A stretch of DNA of 57,111 bases. Origin: Brumimicrobium oceani (GTDB taxonomy: Bacteria > Bacteroidota > Bacteroidia > Flavobacteriales_D > Crocinitomicaceae). The position numbers and the translations under genes were made by a program. The stretch spans positions 1 through 57,111 of the forward strand of contig NZ_QFRJ01000003.1 of the NCBI RefSeq assembly GCF_003143775.1, read 5' to 3'. Shown here piece by piece: positions 1 to 8,747 of this stretch. The first letter of the stretch is position 1, and every line of letters begins with the position of its first letter. The notes below the pieces were generated by a model. It made no database searches, was not told the origin of the DNA, and saw only the letters and a program-made list of their open reading frames with translations.

Positions 1-75
1 AGTTAACCGTTAAAAATATAAACAGTCGCCATTTTTTTTGGTTTTTATATTAAAAAAATCAAAAGCTCTTAAACG

Positions 76-112
76 AAAAAATCCTTGCAGTTAAAAACTA
101 CAAGGATTTTTT
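76..112 (-). terminator. Intrinsic terminator of the tRNA operon
   Basis: The arms AAAAATCCTTG and CAAGGATTTTT pair around a short loop and carry A/T runs on both sides. It lies directly behind tRNA-Leu on the minus strand, so it fits a Rho-independent terminator for the two-tRNA operon. The symmetric runs would let it work in both directions. Confidence 0.7.
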
Positions 113-113
113 G

Positions 114-197
114 TACCCGGAGCGGGACTTGAACCCGCACGCCCCAAAGAGCACAGGATTTTAAGTCCGGCGTGTCTACCAATTCCACCATCCGGGC
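114..197 (-). tRNA. tRNA-Leu (anticodon TAA)
   Basis: The minus strand reads as an 84-nt class II tRNA. The acceptor GCCCGGA pairs with TCCGGGT, with a G-U pair at 1-72, and the discriminator is A. The anticodon loop contains TAA between paired GGACT and the complementary arm, there is a long variable arm as expected for leucine, and the T-loop is TTCAAGT. CCA is not encoded. It sits 19 nt downstream of tRNA-Gly and is probably co-transcribed with it. Confidence 0.95.
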
Positions 198-216
198 AGG
201 ACAGTTATTTTTTACG

Positions 217-289
217 AGCGGGAGACGGGATTCGAACCCGCGACCCCAACCTTGGCAAGGTTGTGCTCTACCAGCTGAGCTACTCTCGC
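217..289 (-). tRNA. tRNA-Gly (anticodon GCC)
   Basis: The minus strand gives a 73-nt cloverleaf with AGCTCAGCTGGTAGAGC in the D arm, anticodon stem CAACC/GGTTG with loop TTGCCAA (anticodon GCC), T-loop TTCGAAT and discriminator T. CCA is not encoded. The acceptor stem GCGAGAG/CTCCCGC contains one A-C mismatch at pair 4-69; the remaining six pairs are Watson-Crick. It is the first gene of a tRNA-Gly/tRNA-Leu operon. Confidence 0.93.
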
Positions 290-389
290 TTATATCGAGA
301 TAACTTTCTATTTTTACATAGAAAAGTTAGCTTCGTTAAATTTGTTATTGTTTCAATGTTTTAAAAGAATCGTTATCCTTTTGCGAGTG

Positions 390-422
390 CAAATATAAGC
401 ACTTTTTATTTCTTAACACCAA
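390..422 (-). promoter_or_regulatory. Predicted promoter of the tRNA operon
   Basis: On the minus strand a TTG (420-422) is followed after 22 nt by TATATTTG (390-397). This matches the Bacteroidota housekeeping promoter pattern, TTG then TAnnTTTG. It lies about 100 nt upstream of tRNA-Gly. A hairpin at 302-328 (AACTTTCTA/TAGAAAAGTT) lies in the leader. Confidence 0.55.
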
Positions 423-504
423 TTAAAACTTAATTAATTTTAAAAAAAATTCACAACTTACTTCAACTACATAAAAACTAAACAATTGCAAAAAAACTTC
501 TTTT

Positions 505-1341
505 TCAAATTTGATTCACTGTTTTTGTAGTAATTTTCAATTCTTCCGCCATTAAATGCTTGCCTTGCATTTTTGTTTCTTCACTTGGTAATATCTCACA
601 ATTATCCCACAAACCGTCTACAAGTGTTTTGGCATACTCATTTGGAAGTTTACTGTTCAGCATCTCTTGACTGGCTTTTTCAGCATCGTAGCTTAATGCA
701 TGAGAAGTGAAAGTTTTTGTTTCTGAATTGTAAATAGCATACCAAACTCTCGTTGTCCCATCATTCGCTGGCATTCCAATCACTCCTGGATTAATCCAAT
801 GTCCATTTTCCAACTGCTGCATAAATGGCAATCCACAATGGCCAGCTACAACAACATCAACTCCGAGTTTATTAATGATTTCCTCTTTTCTTGAATTAGA
901 TGTGCTCCTAAAAATGAATTCTGAAATGTCCTCAAAGCCTCCATGGATTATTCCTATTCTTAATCCATCAATTTCTATAATCTGATGGTTTTTTAATGTT
1001 TTCATCCATTCAATATTCGATTTATCCACATGCATTTTAGCATACGGATACCATAAAGTAGAAAAGTCAGAACAGCGCGAACCTTCCTCGAAATTACAAC
1101 CACAATTTTCTTCTCCTTCACGCAATTGAACTTCAACATTTCCAGCGATGACATTAATCCCCCATTCTCTGATAGCGTTCACTGTTTCGTTAGGGAAAGC
1201 GCAATATCCAACAACATCTCCTGTGTGGTAGACATTATGCGCAGGAATATGAAGTTTTTCAGCTTCACTCTTTAATGCTTCTAATGCATCAATATTACTA
1301 TAAGAACCTCCAAAAAAGAGGTGTAAATGAGAGGATTCCAT
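505..1341 (-). CDS. Metallophosphoesterase-fold protein with degenerate first motif
   Basis: A 278-residue calcineurin-like phosphoesterase-fold protein and the last gene of the susC-susD-symporter operon, starting 6 nt after the symporter stop. Visible blocks are GGSYSN (11-16), HTGDVVGY (39-46), AGNVE (66-70), a Cys-rich CGCNFEEGSRC (80-90), IIHGG and VVAGHCGLPF. In classical members motif I is D-x-H, motif III is GNHD and the last is GH-x-H. Here motif I has no Asp/His pair, GNHD is GNVE and the last His is replaced (GHCG). From memory, a subfamily with a GNCE-type third motif and the same Cys block shares these changes, so this is probably a specialised clade and not decay. Substrate unknown; the neighbours suggest it handles something imported by the operon. 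No signal peptide, so cytoplasmic. Confidence 0.8.
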   Translation of the reverse strand: MESSHLHLFFGGSYSNIDALEALKSEAEKLHIPAHNVYHTGDVVGYCAFPNETVNAIREWGINVIAGNVEVQLREGEENCGCNFEEGSRCSDFSTLWYPYAKMHVDKSNIEWMKTLKNHQIIEIDGLRIGIIHGGFEDISEFIFRSTSNSRKEEIINKLGVDVVVAGHCGLPFMQQLENGHWINPGVIGMPANDGTTRVWYAIYNSETKTFTSHALSYDAEKASQEMLNSKLPNEYAKTLVDGLWDNCEILPSEETKMQGKHLMAEELKITTKTVNQI

Positions 1342-1347
1342 TTTAAA

Positions 1348-2703
1348 CTATTTGAATTTTAGCCATTTCGGGACAAAGTAAACAATAAAACACATCAATA
1401 AAGCAAATATTGTGATCCAAAGCAAGTCGTTATAAGGACCGCTTGTGAAAAACATTTCATCTGGAAAAAGGTTTAGTGCCGTCATAATTCCGAAAAGGAT
1501 TCCTACTCCAACGCTAAGGAAGTAACTAATTTTAGGAGCTGGAGTTCTCCAAAAAAGAAAAATTGGTGTCAATCCAATTACCATAACCCCACTAATAGTT
1601 GTTGCTGAAAGAATTTTCGGGTCGAAAAACAATGGAATTGAACCTGCCATTGCAAAGATAAACATGGCCCAGCGCCCTACTTTTAAAGTTGCTCCTCTTT
1701 TTAAATCTACAGCTATTAATTTCGATGCTGAAGAAAATGAAGAGTCTAAAGTTGAAGAAGCGGAAACAATCATAATGAAATTGATTAGCAATAACATCAC
1801 TGGACCAAACAGAGTACCAAATGTTGTTAAATCACTCGATTCGGCTCCGTTTAAACGACCAAAAATCCCAACTAAACTGAATGCGAAAATTAATAATCCG
1901 CCAAGTATTCCTGCGAAAATAAAACTCCACAAAGTTGTTTTTGGTTTACTGATAAACCCTCTATCTGTCATCACTGGATCATGGAATGGATAAGAAAAAC
2001 TGTGAAGAAGACCAACCAAAATTAAATTAACTCCATTGTCGAAAGAGAAATCTCCCTCTCTGATTACTTCTCTAATTGTTGATTGACTTTGTCCATTGAA
2101 AATAACTAAAATTGATATCATTAAAATTCCAAATAATCCAATTTGAATTAAATCAGAAAAGATGGAACTGCTCAACCCGCCTTTTAGAGAATAGATTAGC
2201 GTTAAACCAGTGAAAACAATCACCGAAGAATAAAATGGGGCTGTACCGTATTCTCCAAAAAAATAGCCAATCACCATCGTATTCGACCAAACTTCATTGA
2301 ATAAGCGAATGGCGATGACCACCGAGAACAATTGCAGTGCCTGTCGACCAAACTTTTTACTTAGAAAAGAATGAATACTGGTGATTCCTCCTTTTGTTCG
2401 CATTCTGTAAATAATAACGCCAGCAACCAAAAACGAAGCGTAGTAAGAAGCATAGGCCAATCCACCAGTAAAACCATGTTCAAAACCTAAATCTGAAGCT
2501 ACGGCAATTGACTTGGCAAACACCCAAGAAATAACCAAACTCCCTGTCAACATTCCAATATTGGGTGATTTTCCTTTCGAATTTGCAGCAAAAAACTGTT
2601 TTGCATCTTTTGCCCATGGAGACAAGATTATGAGCAAGACACTGGTTGCGATAACCAGTGTCCATTGCCAAAATTTAAAATTTTCTATTACTGCTCCCAC
2701 CAT
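1348..2703 (-). CDS. Sodium:solute symporter family transporter
   Basis: A 451-residue inner-membrane protein with about a dozen hydrophobic segments. It matches the sodium:solute symporter (SSS) family: the central stretch with SLKGGLSSSIFSDLIQ resembles the family signature around TM5-6, and GMLTGSLVISWVFAKSIAVA near the N-terminus resembles TM1. Family members couple Na+ import to uptake of sugars, amino acids, choline-like compounds or organic acids; the substrate cannot be read here. The start overlaps the susD stop by 16 nt, which implies translational coupling, and the downstream phosphoesterase follows at 6 nt. An inner-membrane porter directly behind a SusCD pair suggests a complete two-membrane import route. 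Confidence 0.88.
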   Translation of the reverse strand: MVGAVIENFKFWQWTLVIATSVLLIILSPWAKDAKQFFAANSKGKSPNIGMLTGSLVISWVFAKSIAVASDLGFEHGFTGGLAYASYYASFLVAGVIIYRMRTKGGITSIHSFLSKKFGRQALQLFSVVIAIRLFNEVWSNTMVIGYFFGEYGTAPFYSSVIVFTGLTLIYSLKGGLSSSIFSDLIQIGLFGILMISILVIFNGQSQSTIREVIREGDFSFDNGVNLILVGLLHSFSYPFHDPVMTDRGFISKPKTTLWSFIFAGILGGLLIFAFSLVGIFGRLNGAESSDLTTFGTLFGPVMLLLINFIMIVSASSTLDSSFSSASKLIAVDLKRGATLKVGRWAMFIFAMAGSIPLFFDPKILSATTISGVMVIGLTPIFLFWRTPAPKISYFLSVGVGILFGIMTALNLFPDEMFFTSGPYNDLLWITIFALLMCFIVYFVPKWLKFK

Positions 2704-4106
2704 CCTTTACTATTATAATTGTCTCCACCAATGGCTCCAACAGCTTCGGAGTAATTTGCTCCATTCACCGCTTGTTCAGTCGATGGATATGCATATCTCA
2801 CGGGAAAAACATCATTATTCAAATTGTCTTGTGGAATCGGCAAAACTGGAAATCCTGTTCTTCTGAAATCAAACCATGCTTCATAGCCATTCATAAATGA
2901 GGCAATCCATTTCTGTGTCAGGATTTTCTCCAAATCTGTTCCTCCGCCCAATGGCACTTCAACTTGAGACAAATATCCACTTGGCATTGTTAAGCCTAAA
3001 TGAGTAAAAGAAGCTTGAATTCCATTCTCATAATACATCGAAGCTGATCCAGAAATAATTCCTTTATGTGCTGCCTCTGCCAAACAAAATTGCAATTCTG
3101 AATAAGTCATAAATGCCGCTTTTACAGCATCTGGCTCATCTCTTAAATAACTTCCCAATAGAGAAACATCGCTTAAATCAAAACTATTCTGACTTTGTCT
3201 GCTCAATCCATTTGGAATACCGTTGTATTCTTCATTTCCAGGTGTGGAATTTACAGTTGGCTTATAATAATGTGACAATCTTGGGTCATTCAAAGGAGTC
3301 AGAATATCTTCCGCGGTTTTACTCATTCTCACATCAACATAGCGCCCTTCTCTTTCCGTGAAAATCACCCATTGATTTGGTGAAGCTGATAAATAGGGAA
3401 CCACTGCTTCTTGCATTCCACTCTGAAAAATCATTCCACCATCAACTATATTCTGCATTTCAGTCGAAACATCTACTTTTCCACTTATGCGCAATAAATA
3501 ACGAATGCGCAAACTATTGGCAAAAGCAATCCATTGATTTAAATTCCCTTGATACATAATGTCTCCATCAATTTTATCAGATGTCGATTGAAGTGTATTT
3601 ACGGCTTTTTCAAGTAAATCTAGAATTCCTCCATCCGCAGTGTAAATAGCCTCTTGTTTGTCGAAAGCTGGCGTAAAGTTTCCTTCACTTTGACCTTTTA
3701 AAGCTTCAAAGTAAGGAACATTCGTCCATAAATCTGTCAACAAACTGGCTTGATGCGCAATCAAAACATCGGCAACAGCGGAATAAGCGTCATTTCCTTG
3801 TTCGCTATTTTTAATATCCGTTAAATCTTTCATCAAACGGTAAGTTGCTGTCCACAGACCTTCATTTGAACCTAAATTATATCTATCAACAGGTAAAAAC
3901 TCCAAATTTGAAGAATGCTGAGCCAATAAACTTCCTGCATGCCATCCCCAATATGCCTGATTATTTGAAGCTTCTGAAAGTACATTCGACAACAGAAATT
4001 GCGGATTTACATTCTCTGGCGCATTTTGATTGATATTGGCTTGGTCAAATTTCTTACATCCTATGACAAGGAAAGAAATGAGTGTAAATATTATGAATTT
4101 TTTCAT
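2688..4106 (-). CDS. SusD/RagB-family nutrient-binding outer membrane lipoprotein
   Basis: A 472-residue lipoprotein. I start it at the ATG that gives MKKFIIFTLISFLVIGC, a short signal with lipobox LVIGC (Cys17); an in-frame ATG 11 codons upstream lies inside the end of susC. The mature N-terminus (FDQANINQNAPENVNPQFLL) and the later FMTYSELQFCLAEAAHKG and SFMNGYEAWFDFRRTG blocks are typical of the SusD-like group that lids a SusC barrel on the cell surface. It follows susC by 4 nt and overlaps the symporter by 16 nt. It probably binds the substrate at the surface; the substrate is unknown, and no glycoside hydrolase is nearby to suggest a glycan. Confidence 0.93.
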   Translation of the reverse strand: MKKFIIFTLISFLVIGCKKFDQANINQNAPENVNPQFLLSNVLSEASNNQAYWGWHAGSLLAQHSSNLEFLPVDRYNLGSNEGLWTATYRLMKDLTDIKNSEQGNDAYSAVADVLIAHQASLLTDLWTNVPYFEALKGQSEGNFTPAFDKQEAIYTADGGILDLLEKAVNTLQSTSDKIDGDIMYQGNLNQWIAFANSLRIRYLLRISGKVDVSTEMQNIVDGGMIFQSGMQEAVVPYLSASPNQWVIFTEREGRYVDVRMSKTAEDILTPLNDPRLSHYYKPTVNSTPGNEEYNGIPNGLSRQSQNSFDLSDVSLLGSYLRDEPDAVKAAFMTYSELQFCLAEAAHKGIISGSASMYYENGIQASFTHLGLTMPSGYLSQVEVPLGGGTDLEKILTQKWIASFMNGYEAWFDFRRTGFPVLPIPQDNLNNDVFPVRYAYPSTEQAVNGANYSEAVGAIGGDNYNSKGWWEQ

Positions 4107-4110
4107 GGTC

Positions 4111-7100
4111 TTAAAATTTGAATTGAATATTGATTCCATAACTTCTTGAAGAAGGATAAGATAAATCCTCTACTCCATAAATTTGAGAAGTTCCTTGCAT
4201 AGCGCTTAACTCAGGGTCAAAGTGCGGATTTTCTGTCCAAGTAAATAAATTTCTTGCCGTAATTCCAATTTTGAATTCTTCGATATTGAATTTTGAAACC
4301 CATCTATTAGGAAAGGTATAAGACAATCCGATTTCTCTGATTTTTAAATAAGAAGCATCGTAAACTGAACTTTCTTCATTTGCTCGGTTATAGAATTGAT
4401 TGTAGTATTCTGCTGCTGAAACTGAAGTGGTGTTTTCTTCGTAAACTGGATTACTTTCTGTTCCTACATTCACCACACCATCTCCAATAATTCCTTCTTC
4501 TCTTCCGTCGATAGTTTCTGCCAAAACTCCTGAAGTTGAGCCTACAGCTTTTGTTCTAGAGATAATCTCTCCACCTTGACGCCAATCTAAAAGTACATTT
4601 AAAGTAAATCCTTTGTACTCAAATCGATTTCCGAAACCTACAATAAAATCTGGATTATAGTTTCCTAAATAACGCAACTCATTATCGCGGACAGGTAAAC
4701 CATTTGTTCCATAAATAATACGTCCTTCTTCTGTTTTCATGAATCCTGTTCCGTACATATCGCCAATTTTTCCGCCATTTTTAGCATCTGCAATATAAAA
4801 AATTGTGTTTTCTGCAGTTGTGTATAATCGCGCAAAGCCTGTTGTGTATTGGTCAATTCCTTCAGGTAACTCTGTCACATAACTCGCTCCTTTACTAAAA
4901 TTAGCGAAAGAAGTCCATGTAAAGTTTTCGCTTTTAACAACAGTTCCTGTCAACATGATTTCAATTCCTTTACTTTGGATTTCCCCTCCGTTCACCACTT
5001 GACCAGAATATCCACTTGCCGAAGAGGTAGGCAAAGTAATAATTTGGTCTTTTGCTGTGTTTTGATAAACTGTCAAATCCAGTCCCAAGCGTTCATTGAA
5101 GAAATACAATTCAACTCCTGCTTCCAATGCATTGATGCGCTCTGGTTTCAAATTTTCATTCAATAAAGTAGAACCGTTCGTTAATAATGGATAGCTACCA
5201 TAGTTTTGGTTGAATGCATAAGTGTTTCTCAGTTGAAATGGTCCTGTATCTGAACCTACGCTTGAGGTACTTGCTCTTAATTTTCCGTAAGAAAACCACT
5301 CTGGCAAGTCTAATTTCTCAGAAAATACAAAAGCTCCATTCACTGAATAATAAGCGAAAGAGTTATTTTCAACGGGCAAAGTTGTTGACCAGTCATTTCT
5401 CACCGTTAAATCCAAAAACAAAAACCTATCAAATCCAATTCCTGTAAGTCCGTAAACCGAGTTAATTTGCTTTTGAGAATTAAATTGTGAAGCTTTTAGA
5501 CCAATTTTAGAATTTTCAAAATTATAGACTCCCGGAACAGATAATTCTCCCGCTAACAAGCTTTTATACTTCGTTTCTTGAGTAAAATTATTTGCTCCAA
5601 TGGCTGCGTTGAAAGTCAATTTTTCTCCAAATTTATTTTCATAGCCCAACATTAAATCCGTATTCATTTCTGTAAACGAAACATCATCTTCTCGGTAGGC
5701 TCCATTTTTAAATCGTTGCGTACTGAATGCTCTTTGAGAAGTTCTTAAATCGGCATAAGTGTCAATTCCTGAACGAAAACGAATATTCCAATGTTCTGAA
5801 ATTTCGTACTTCAAAATGGCGTTTCCTAACAAACGATTTTTCTCGAATCCATTGCGGTTTTCATATACATTAAAATATGGATTATCCAGCCATTGCGTAT
5901 TATAATTGAATTGTTGGAAGCCTTCTTGTCCTGCTTGCCAATAATCCTCCGCTGCGGTTAAATCGACTTGTCTTCCCATCCAAAGAAAAGAATACATCAC
6001 ATTTTCACTTCCATATCCTAAGCCAGGTCGGTGATTTGACGAAGAATTAATAAAAGTAGCGTGAGTTCGAATACTCAATCTTGGTGAAAAATTATAAGTA
6101 CTTGTAAAAGCAACATTATTTCTCTTAAAATCTGAATTGGGTAAAGTTCCTTGATTATCTAAACGCGTATAAGACAAGCGGAAACTTCCACTTTCATTGG
6201 CTCCAGATAAAGCAATGTTTTGCTGACTCGTTACTCCAGTTTCGAAAAAGTCCCTGACATTATCTGGGTTTTTCGTCCATGGAGTTGCAGTAATTGGATT
6301 TCCATTTCTTGCAATCACATCTCCACCGCGTAGTGGATTTCCGTCATTATCATAAGACGGACCATCGTACTGAGTTATGAGTTGTCCATTCATTTCAGGG
6401 CCAAAACTCACTAGGCCGCCATCACCAATTCCACCACCAAGACCGTCTTCGTAGGCGAATTTCCCACCTGAACCTTGTCCATAAGTATTTTGAAATTCGG
6501 GTAAAAAGGCAATTTGGTCAAAAGTCACACTAGAGTTGATACTTACACCAATTCCCTGGCTTCGTTTTCCTTCTTTCGTTTCAATGATGATAACTCCACC
6601 CGCAGCACGAGAGCCGTACAAAGCAGCGGCACTTGGGCCTTTTAACACATTGATAGATTCAATATCGTCGGCACTAAAATCACCCATGCCATTTCCATAA
6701 TCAACTTCGTGGAAACCTGATTCTAAGTTTTCTGTGTTATTGGCAATGAATTCATTACTCACCGGAACTCCATCTACGACAAAAAGTGGCTGATTATTAC
6801 CAGAAAGGGAAGTTTCGCCACGAATAATTATGCGAGAAGAAGAACCCACTCCAGATGAACCGCTTGTGGTTTGCACTCCAGCCACTCGCCCGGCTAAAGA
6901 ATTGACTAAATTTGGATGGCGAACTTCAGTTATTTCTTCACCTTTTAAAGATTGAATGGCATACCCCAAGTCTCTTTTGTTTCTTTTTAAACCCAATGCG
7001 GTTACAACCACCTCATCAAGTTCATTTATAGAAGAGACTAAAGTAATTGTCCAATCAATTTTATTTTGAACAGAAAATGATTGACTTTTATACCCTAGCC

Positions 7101-7308
7101 CAGAAAACTGAATAGAATCTGAAGCATTTACAAGCAACTGAAAAGCACCATTGGCATCAGTTTGCGTTCCTTGATTTTTACCTATTATTTTTACTTTTAC
7201 GTAAGGAACAGCTTCATTTTTTTGATTGAATACCACACCTTGAATTGTCTTTTGCGACAAAACAGTTAGTCCGACCGTCAACAAGACGACCGTTATGAAA
7301 AATTTCAT
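4111..7308 (-). CDS. SusC/RagA-family TonB-linked outer membrane transporter
   Basis: A 1065-residue TonB-dependent receptor, the usual size for the family. Signal peptide (about residues 1-18) is followed by a carboxypeptidase-regulatory-like domain (IQGVVFNQKNEAVPYVKVKI, about 22-95), then the plug starting at DEVVVTALGLKRNKRDLGYA and continuing through LVNSLAGRVAGVQTTSGSSG and the GSRAAGGVIIIETKEG block. The rest is barrel, ending in the C-terminal aromatic signature GINIQFKF. It forms the outer-membrane channel of a SusCD complex energised by TonB-ExbBD. It is first in a four-gene operon with susD, an SSS symporter and a phosphoesterase-fold protein. An inverted repeat lies 35 nt upstream. 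Confidence 0.95.
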   Translation of the reverse strand: MKFFITVVLLTVGLTVLSQKTIQGVVFNQKNEAVPYVKVKIIGKNQGTQTDANGAFQLLVNASDSIQFSGLGYKSQSFSVQNKIDWTITLVSSINELDEVVVTALGLKRNKRDLGYAIQSLKGEEITEVRHPNLVNSLAGRVAGVQTTSGSSGVGSSSRIIIRGETSLSGNNQPLFVVDGVPVSNEFIANNTENLESGFHEVDYGNGMGDFSADDIESINVLKGPSAAALYGSRAAGGVIIIETKEGKRSQGIGVSINSSVTFDQIAFLPEFQNTYGQGSGGKFAYEDGLGGGIGDGGLVSFGPEMNGQLITQYDGPSYDNDGNPLRGGDVIARNGNPITATPWTKNPDNVRDFFETGVTSQQNIALSGANESGSFRLSYTRLDNQGTLPNSDFKRNNVAFTSTYNFSPRLSIRTHATFINSSSNHRPGLGYGSENVMYSFLWMGRQVDLTAAEDYWQAGQEGFQQFNYNTQWLDNPYFNVYENRNGFEKNRLLGNAILKYEISEHWNIRFRSGIDTYADLRTSQRAFSTQRFKNGAYREDDVSFTEMNTDLMLGYENKFGEKLTFNAAIGANNFTQETKYKSLLAGELSVPGVYNFENSKIGLKASQFNSQKQINSVYGLTGIGFDRFLFLDLTVRNDWSTTLPVENNSFAYYSVNGAFVFSEKLDLPEWFSYGKLRASTSSVGSDTGPFQLRNTYAFNQNYGSYPLLTNGSTLLNENLKPERINALEAGVELYFFNERLGLDLTVYQNTAKDQIITLPTSSASGYSGQVVNGGEIQSKGIEIMLTGTVVKSENFTWTSFANFSKGASYVTELPEGIDQYTTGFARLYTTAENTIFYIADAKNGGKIGDMYGTGFMKTEEGRIIYGTNGLPVRDNELRYLGNYNPDFIVGFGNRFEYKGFTLNVLLDWRQGGEIISRTKAVGSTSGVLAETIDGREEGIIGDGVVNVGTESNPVYEENTTSVSAAEYYNQFYNRANEESSVYDASYLKIREIGLSYTFPNRWVSKFNIEEFKIGITARNLFTWTENPHFDPELSAMQGTSQIYGVEDLSYPSSRSYGINIQFKF

Positions 7309-7342
7309 TTCGATTTGTTTTAGTTAAAAAATTTTGAATTAG

Positions 7343-7361
7343 TTTCCGATAAATTCGGAAA
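7343..7361. promoter_or_regulatory. Inverted repeat upstream of susC
   Basis: The sequence TTTCCGA-TAAAT-TCGGAAA is a 7-bp inverted repeat with a 5-nt spacer in the 62-nt gap between the DUF2064 gene and susC. It has no T-run on the minus strand, so an operator or leader hairpin is more likely than a terminator. No regulator is identified. Confidence 0.35.
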
Positions 7362-7370
7362 GAGCAAATG

Positions 7371-8075
7371 CTATGCAGCAGGTGAACCCCTAATTTCAGT
7401 CACGCCAATTTGAAGGGCGTTCATTTTTAACTGTCGGTAATTATAGTGGTGATTTACAGGAGGTATTAATCCCAAGAAGAAATAATCTTCAACAAGGCTT
7501 ATCTCCTTTTCAATAAGTAGTTGAATAAATAATTTCAAATCGGAATGTGTGTTCAGTTCCGTATAAACCGTTGCTAACTGAACATAACTACTTCCTTGGA
7601 AAATAGCGCGTTTTTCAATCGATTCTACCACATGACTTGTACTCCAATCAACGGATTCGAATGAACATTTAGAAAATGCATATTTTGTTAACCCAATGGT
7701 ATAGGCTCCTCCAAGATTCGTTTTCCCAACAACGACATCATGATTTTTAAATTGATGAACAACTTCGTGAATTGTATCGCTAGAAACTTGAGGAGTATCA
7801 TTTCCTAAACTAATCACGGCATCATAGCCCTGTTCGAAAATTGATTTAAAAGCATTTTTAAATCTTTCAGCAAACGAATCTCCATGCTGATTGGTGCAAT
7901 CAATGACAAAATAATCGTAATTTGTTTGCTTAACTGTATTAACAATTCTCTTGTTAAGATATTTAAATAGTAGTACGTTTTTACTGCTTTCCCCTTTAAC
8001 GAGTTGTTTGTATTTCGATTCTTCATACGCATTACGCACAAAAAGTAAAACCGCTATTTTATTTATATCCCTCAA
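7371..8075 (-). CDS. DUF2064 (TIGR04282-like) glycosyltransferase-A-fold protein
   Basis: A 234-residue protein that looks like the DUF2064/TIGR04282 family: an N-terminal IAVLLFVRNAYEESKYK, then FAERFKNAFKSIFEQGYDAVISLGNDTPQ and HDVVVGKTNLGGAYTIGLTK. The GNDTPQ and GGAYTIGL blocks match the nucleotide-sugar-binding core seen in these GT-A-like proteins. Family members are associated with arsenosugar synthesis and with radical-SAM/selenodomain loci. The only start that includes the first strand is TTG at 8075; there is no suitable ATG downstream before the conserved core. It lies 62 nt upstream of susC on the same strand. DUF547 and TIGR04283-type partners lie 7 kb away. The biochemical role here is inferred only from family. 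Confidence 0.75.
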   Translation of the reverse strand: MRDINKIAVLLFVRNAYEESKYKQLVKGESSKNVLLFKYLNKRIVNTVKQTNYDYFVIDCTNQHGDSFAERFKNAFKSIFEQGYDAVISLGNDTPQVSSDTIHEVVHQFKNHDVVVGKTNLGGAYTIGLTKYAFSKCSFESVDWSTSHVVESIEKRAIFQGSSYVQLATVYTELNTHSDLKLFIQLLIEKEISLVEDYFFLGLIPPVNHHYNYRQLKMNALQIGVTEIRGSPAA

Positions 8076-8747
8076 TTGTGTACTATAGTTTTCAGTAACA
8101 GGGAGATAAAATTAACACTTTTTCATGTAGAATTAAACTTTTTATTACTGTAGACATTTTCATTATCGGATTTAATCTATTTTCGTCTTTTTATGGACAA
8201 ACTATTTGATGTTGAATTTCTGAATTAAAGAAATAGTTTTTTGGATGGAATACTTACAAAAAATTGACATTTATCGAACAACTAATAATTATAGAACGGC
8301 TATACAACCATTGCTTTAGATAATTTACAAAAAAAATTGCAATTTATCGCAGAAGAAGAATTTTAAAGCTTTTTTTAAAAAAATTCTAGAAGCTTATAAA
8401 AAAAATAGACAAGGTAATTAACAAAATCAATGGAATTCCAATGCGAATGCTTTGCAACATGAAATTAGCTTCGCTGCTACTTCGTGTTTTTTTTTAAGTT
8501 CCATGCTATATTCATTCAAATATTTTCTTTTCAAATCAGGATGACAAGCTCAATAGTGTTAGAAGGCAAAAATCAGTGTTACGGACGAATGCAATTCGTC
8601 CCTACGGCCTCCTCCGAACCAAAATCCTTATTATTGATTGAACACCACCACGAATCATCAATTCATCCCACGAATTCAACACTCATCGTTCATAATTCAT
8701 AATTACACCACGAATTCGTAATTCGTAATTCTCCAATTCGTAATTAC
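8076..8747. other. 672-nt AT-rich gap with repeats, no gene seen
   Basis: This gap between mutS (3' end) and the DUF2064 gene (5' end) has no convincing coding frame; an open frame on the plus strand at about 8484-8702 is composed of repeat DNA. It holds a palindrome at 8578-8606. Between about 8640 and 8746 are many partial copies of the words ATTCATAATTC, CACGAATTC and ATTCGTAATTC, which look like a degenerating simple repeat. I see no clear promoter for the DUF2064 gene. Confidence 0.7.
8578..8606. repeat. Palindromic intergenic repeat, copy 1 (divergent)
   Basis: GGACGAAT-GCA-ATTCGTCC is an inverted repeat with outer GTTAC/CTAC. It has the same plan (outer GTAG, central TGCA) as the palindromes at 14841-14884 and 17849-17876 but a different arm sequence. 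Confidence 0.6.

Noticed and set aside
1664-1993. Open frame of 109 codons on the plus strand inside the symporter gene
   Set aside because: Antisense shadow of a clear transporter gene, with no family resemblance and no upstream signals.
8484-8702. Open frame on the plus strand in the mutS-DUF2064 gap
   Set aside because: Its codons run through the palindrome and the ATTCGTAATTC-type repeats; it has no protein-like composition.
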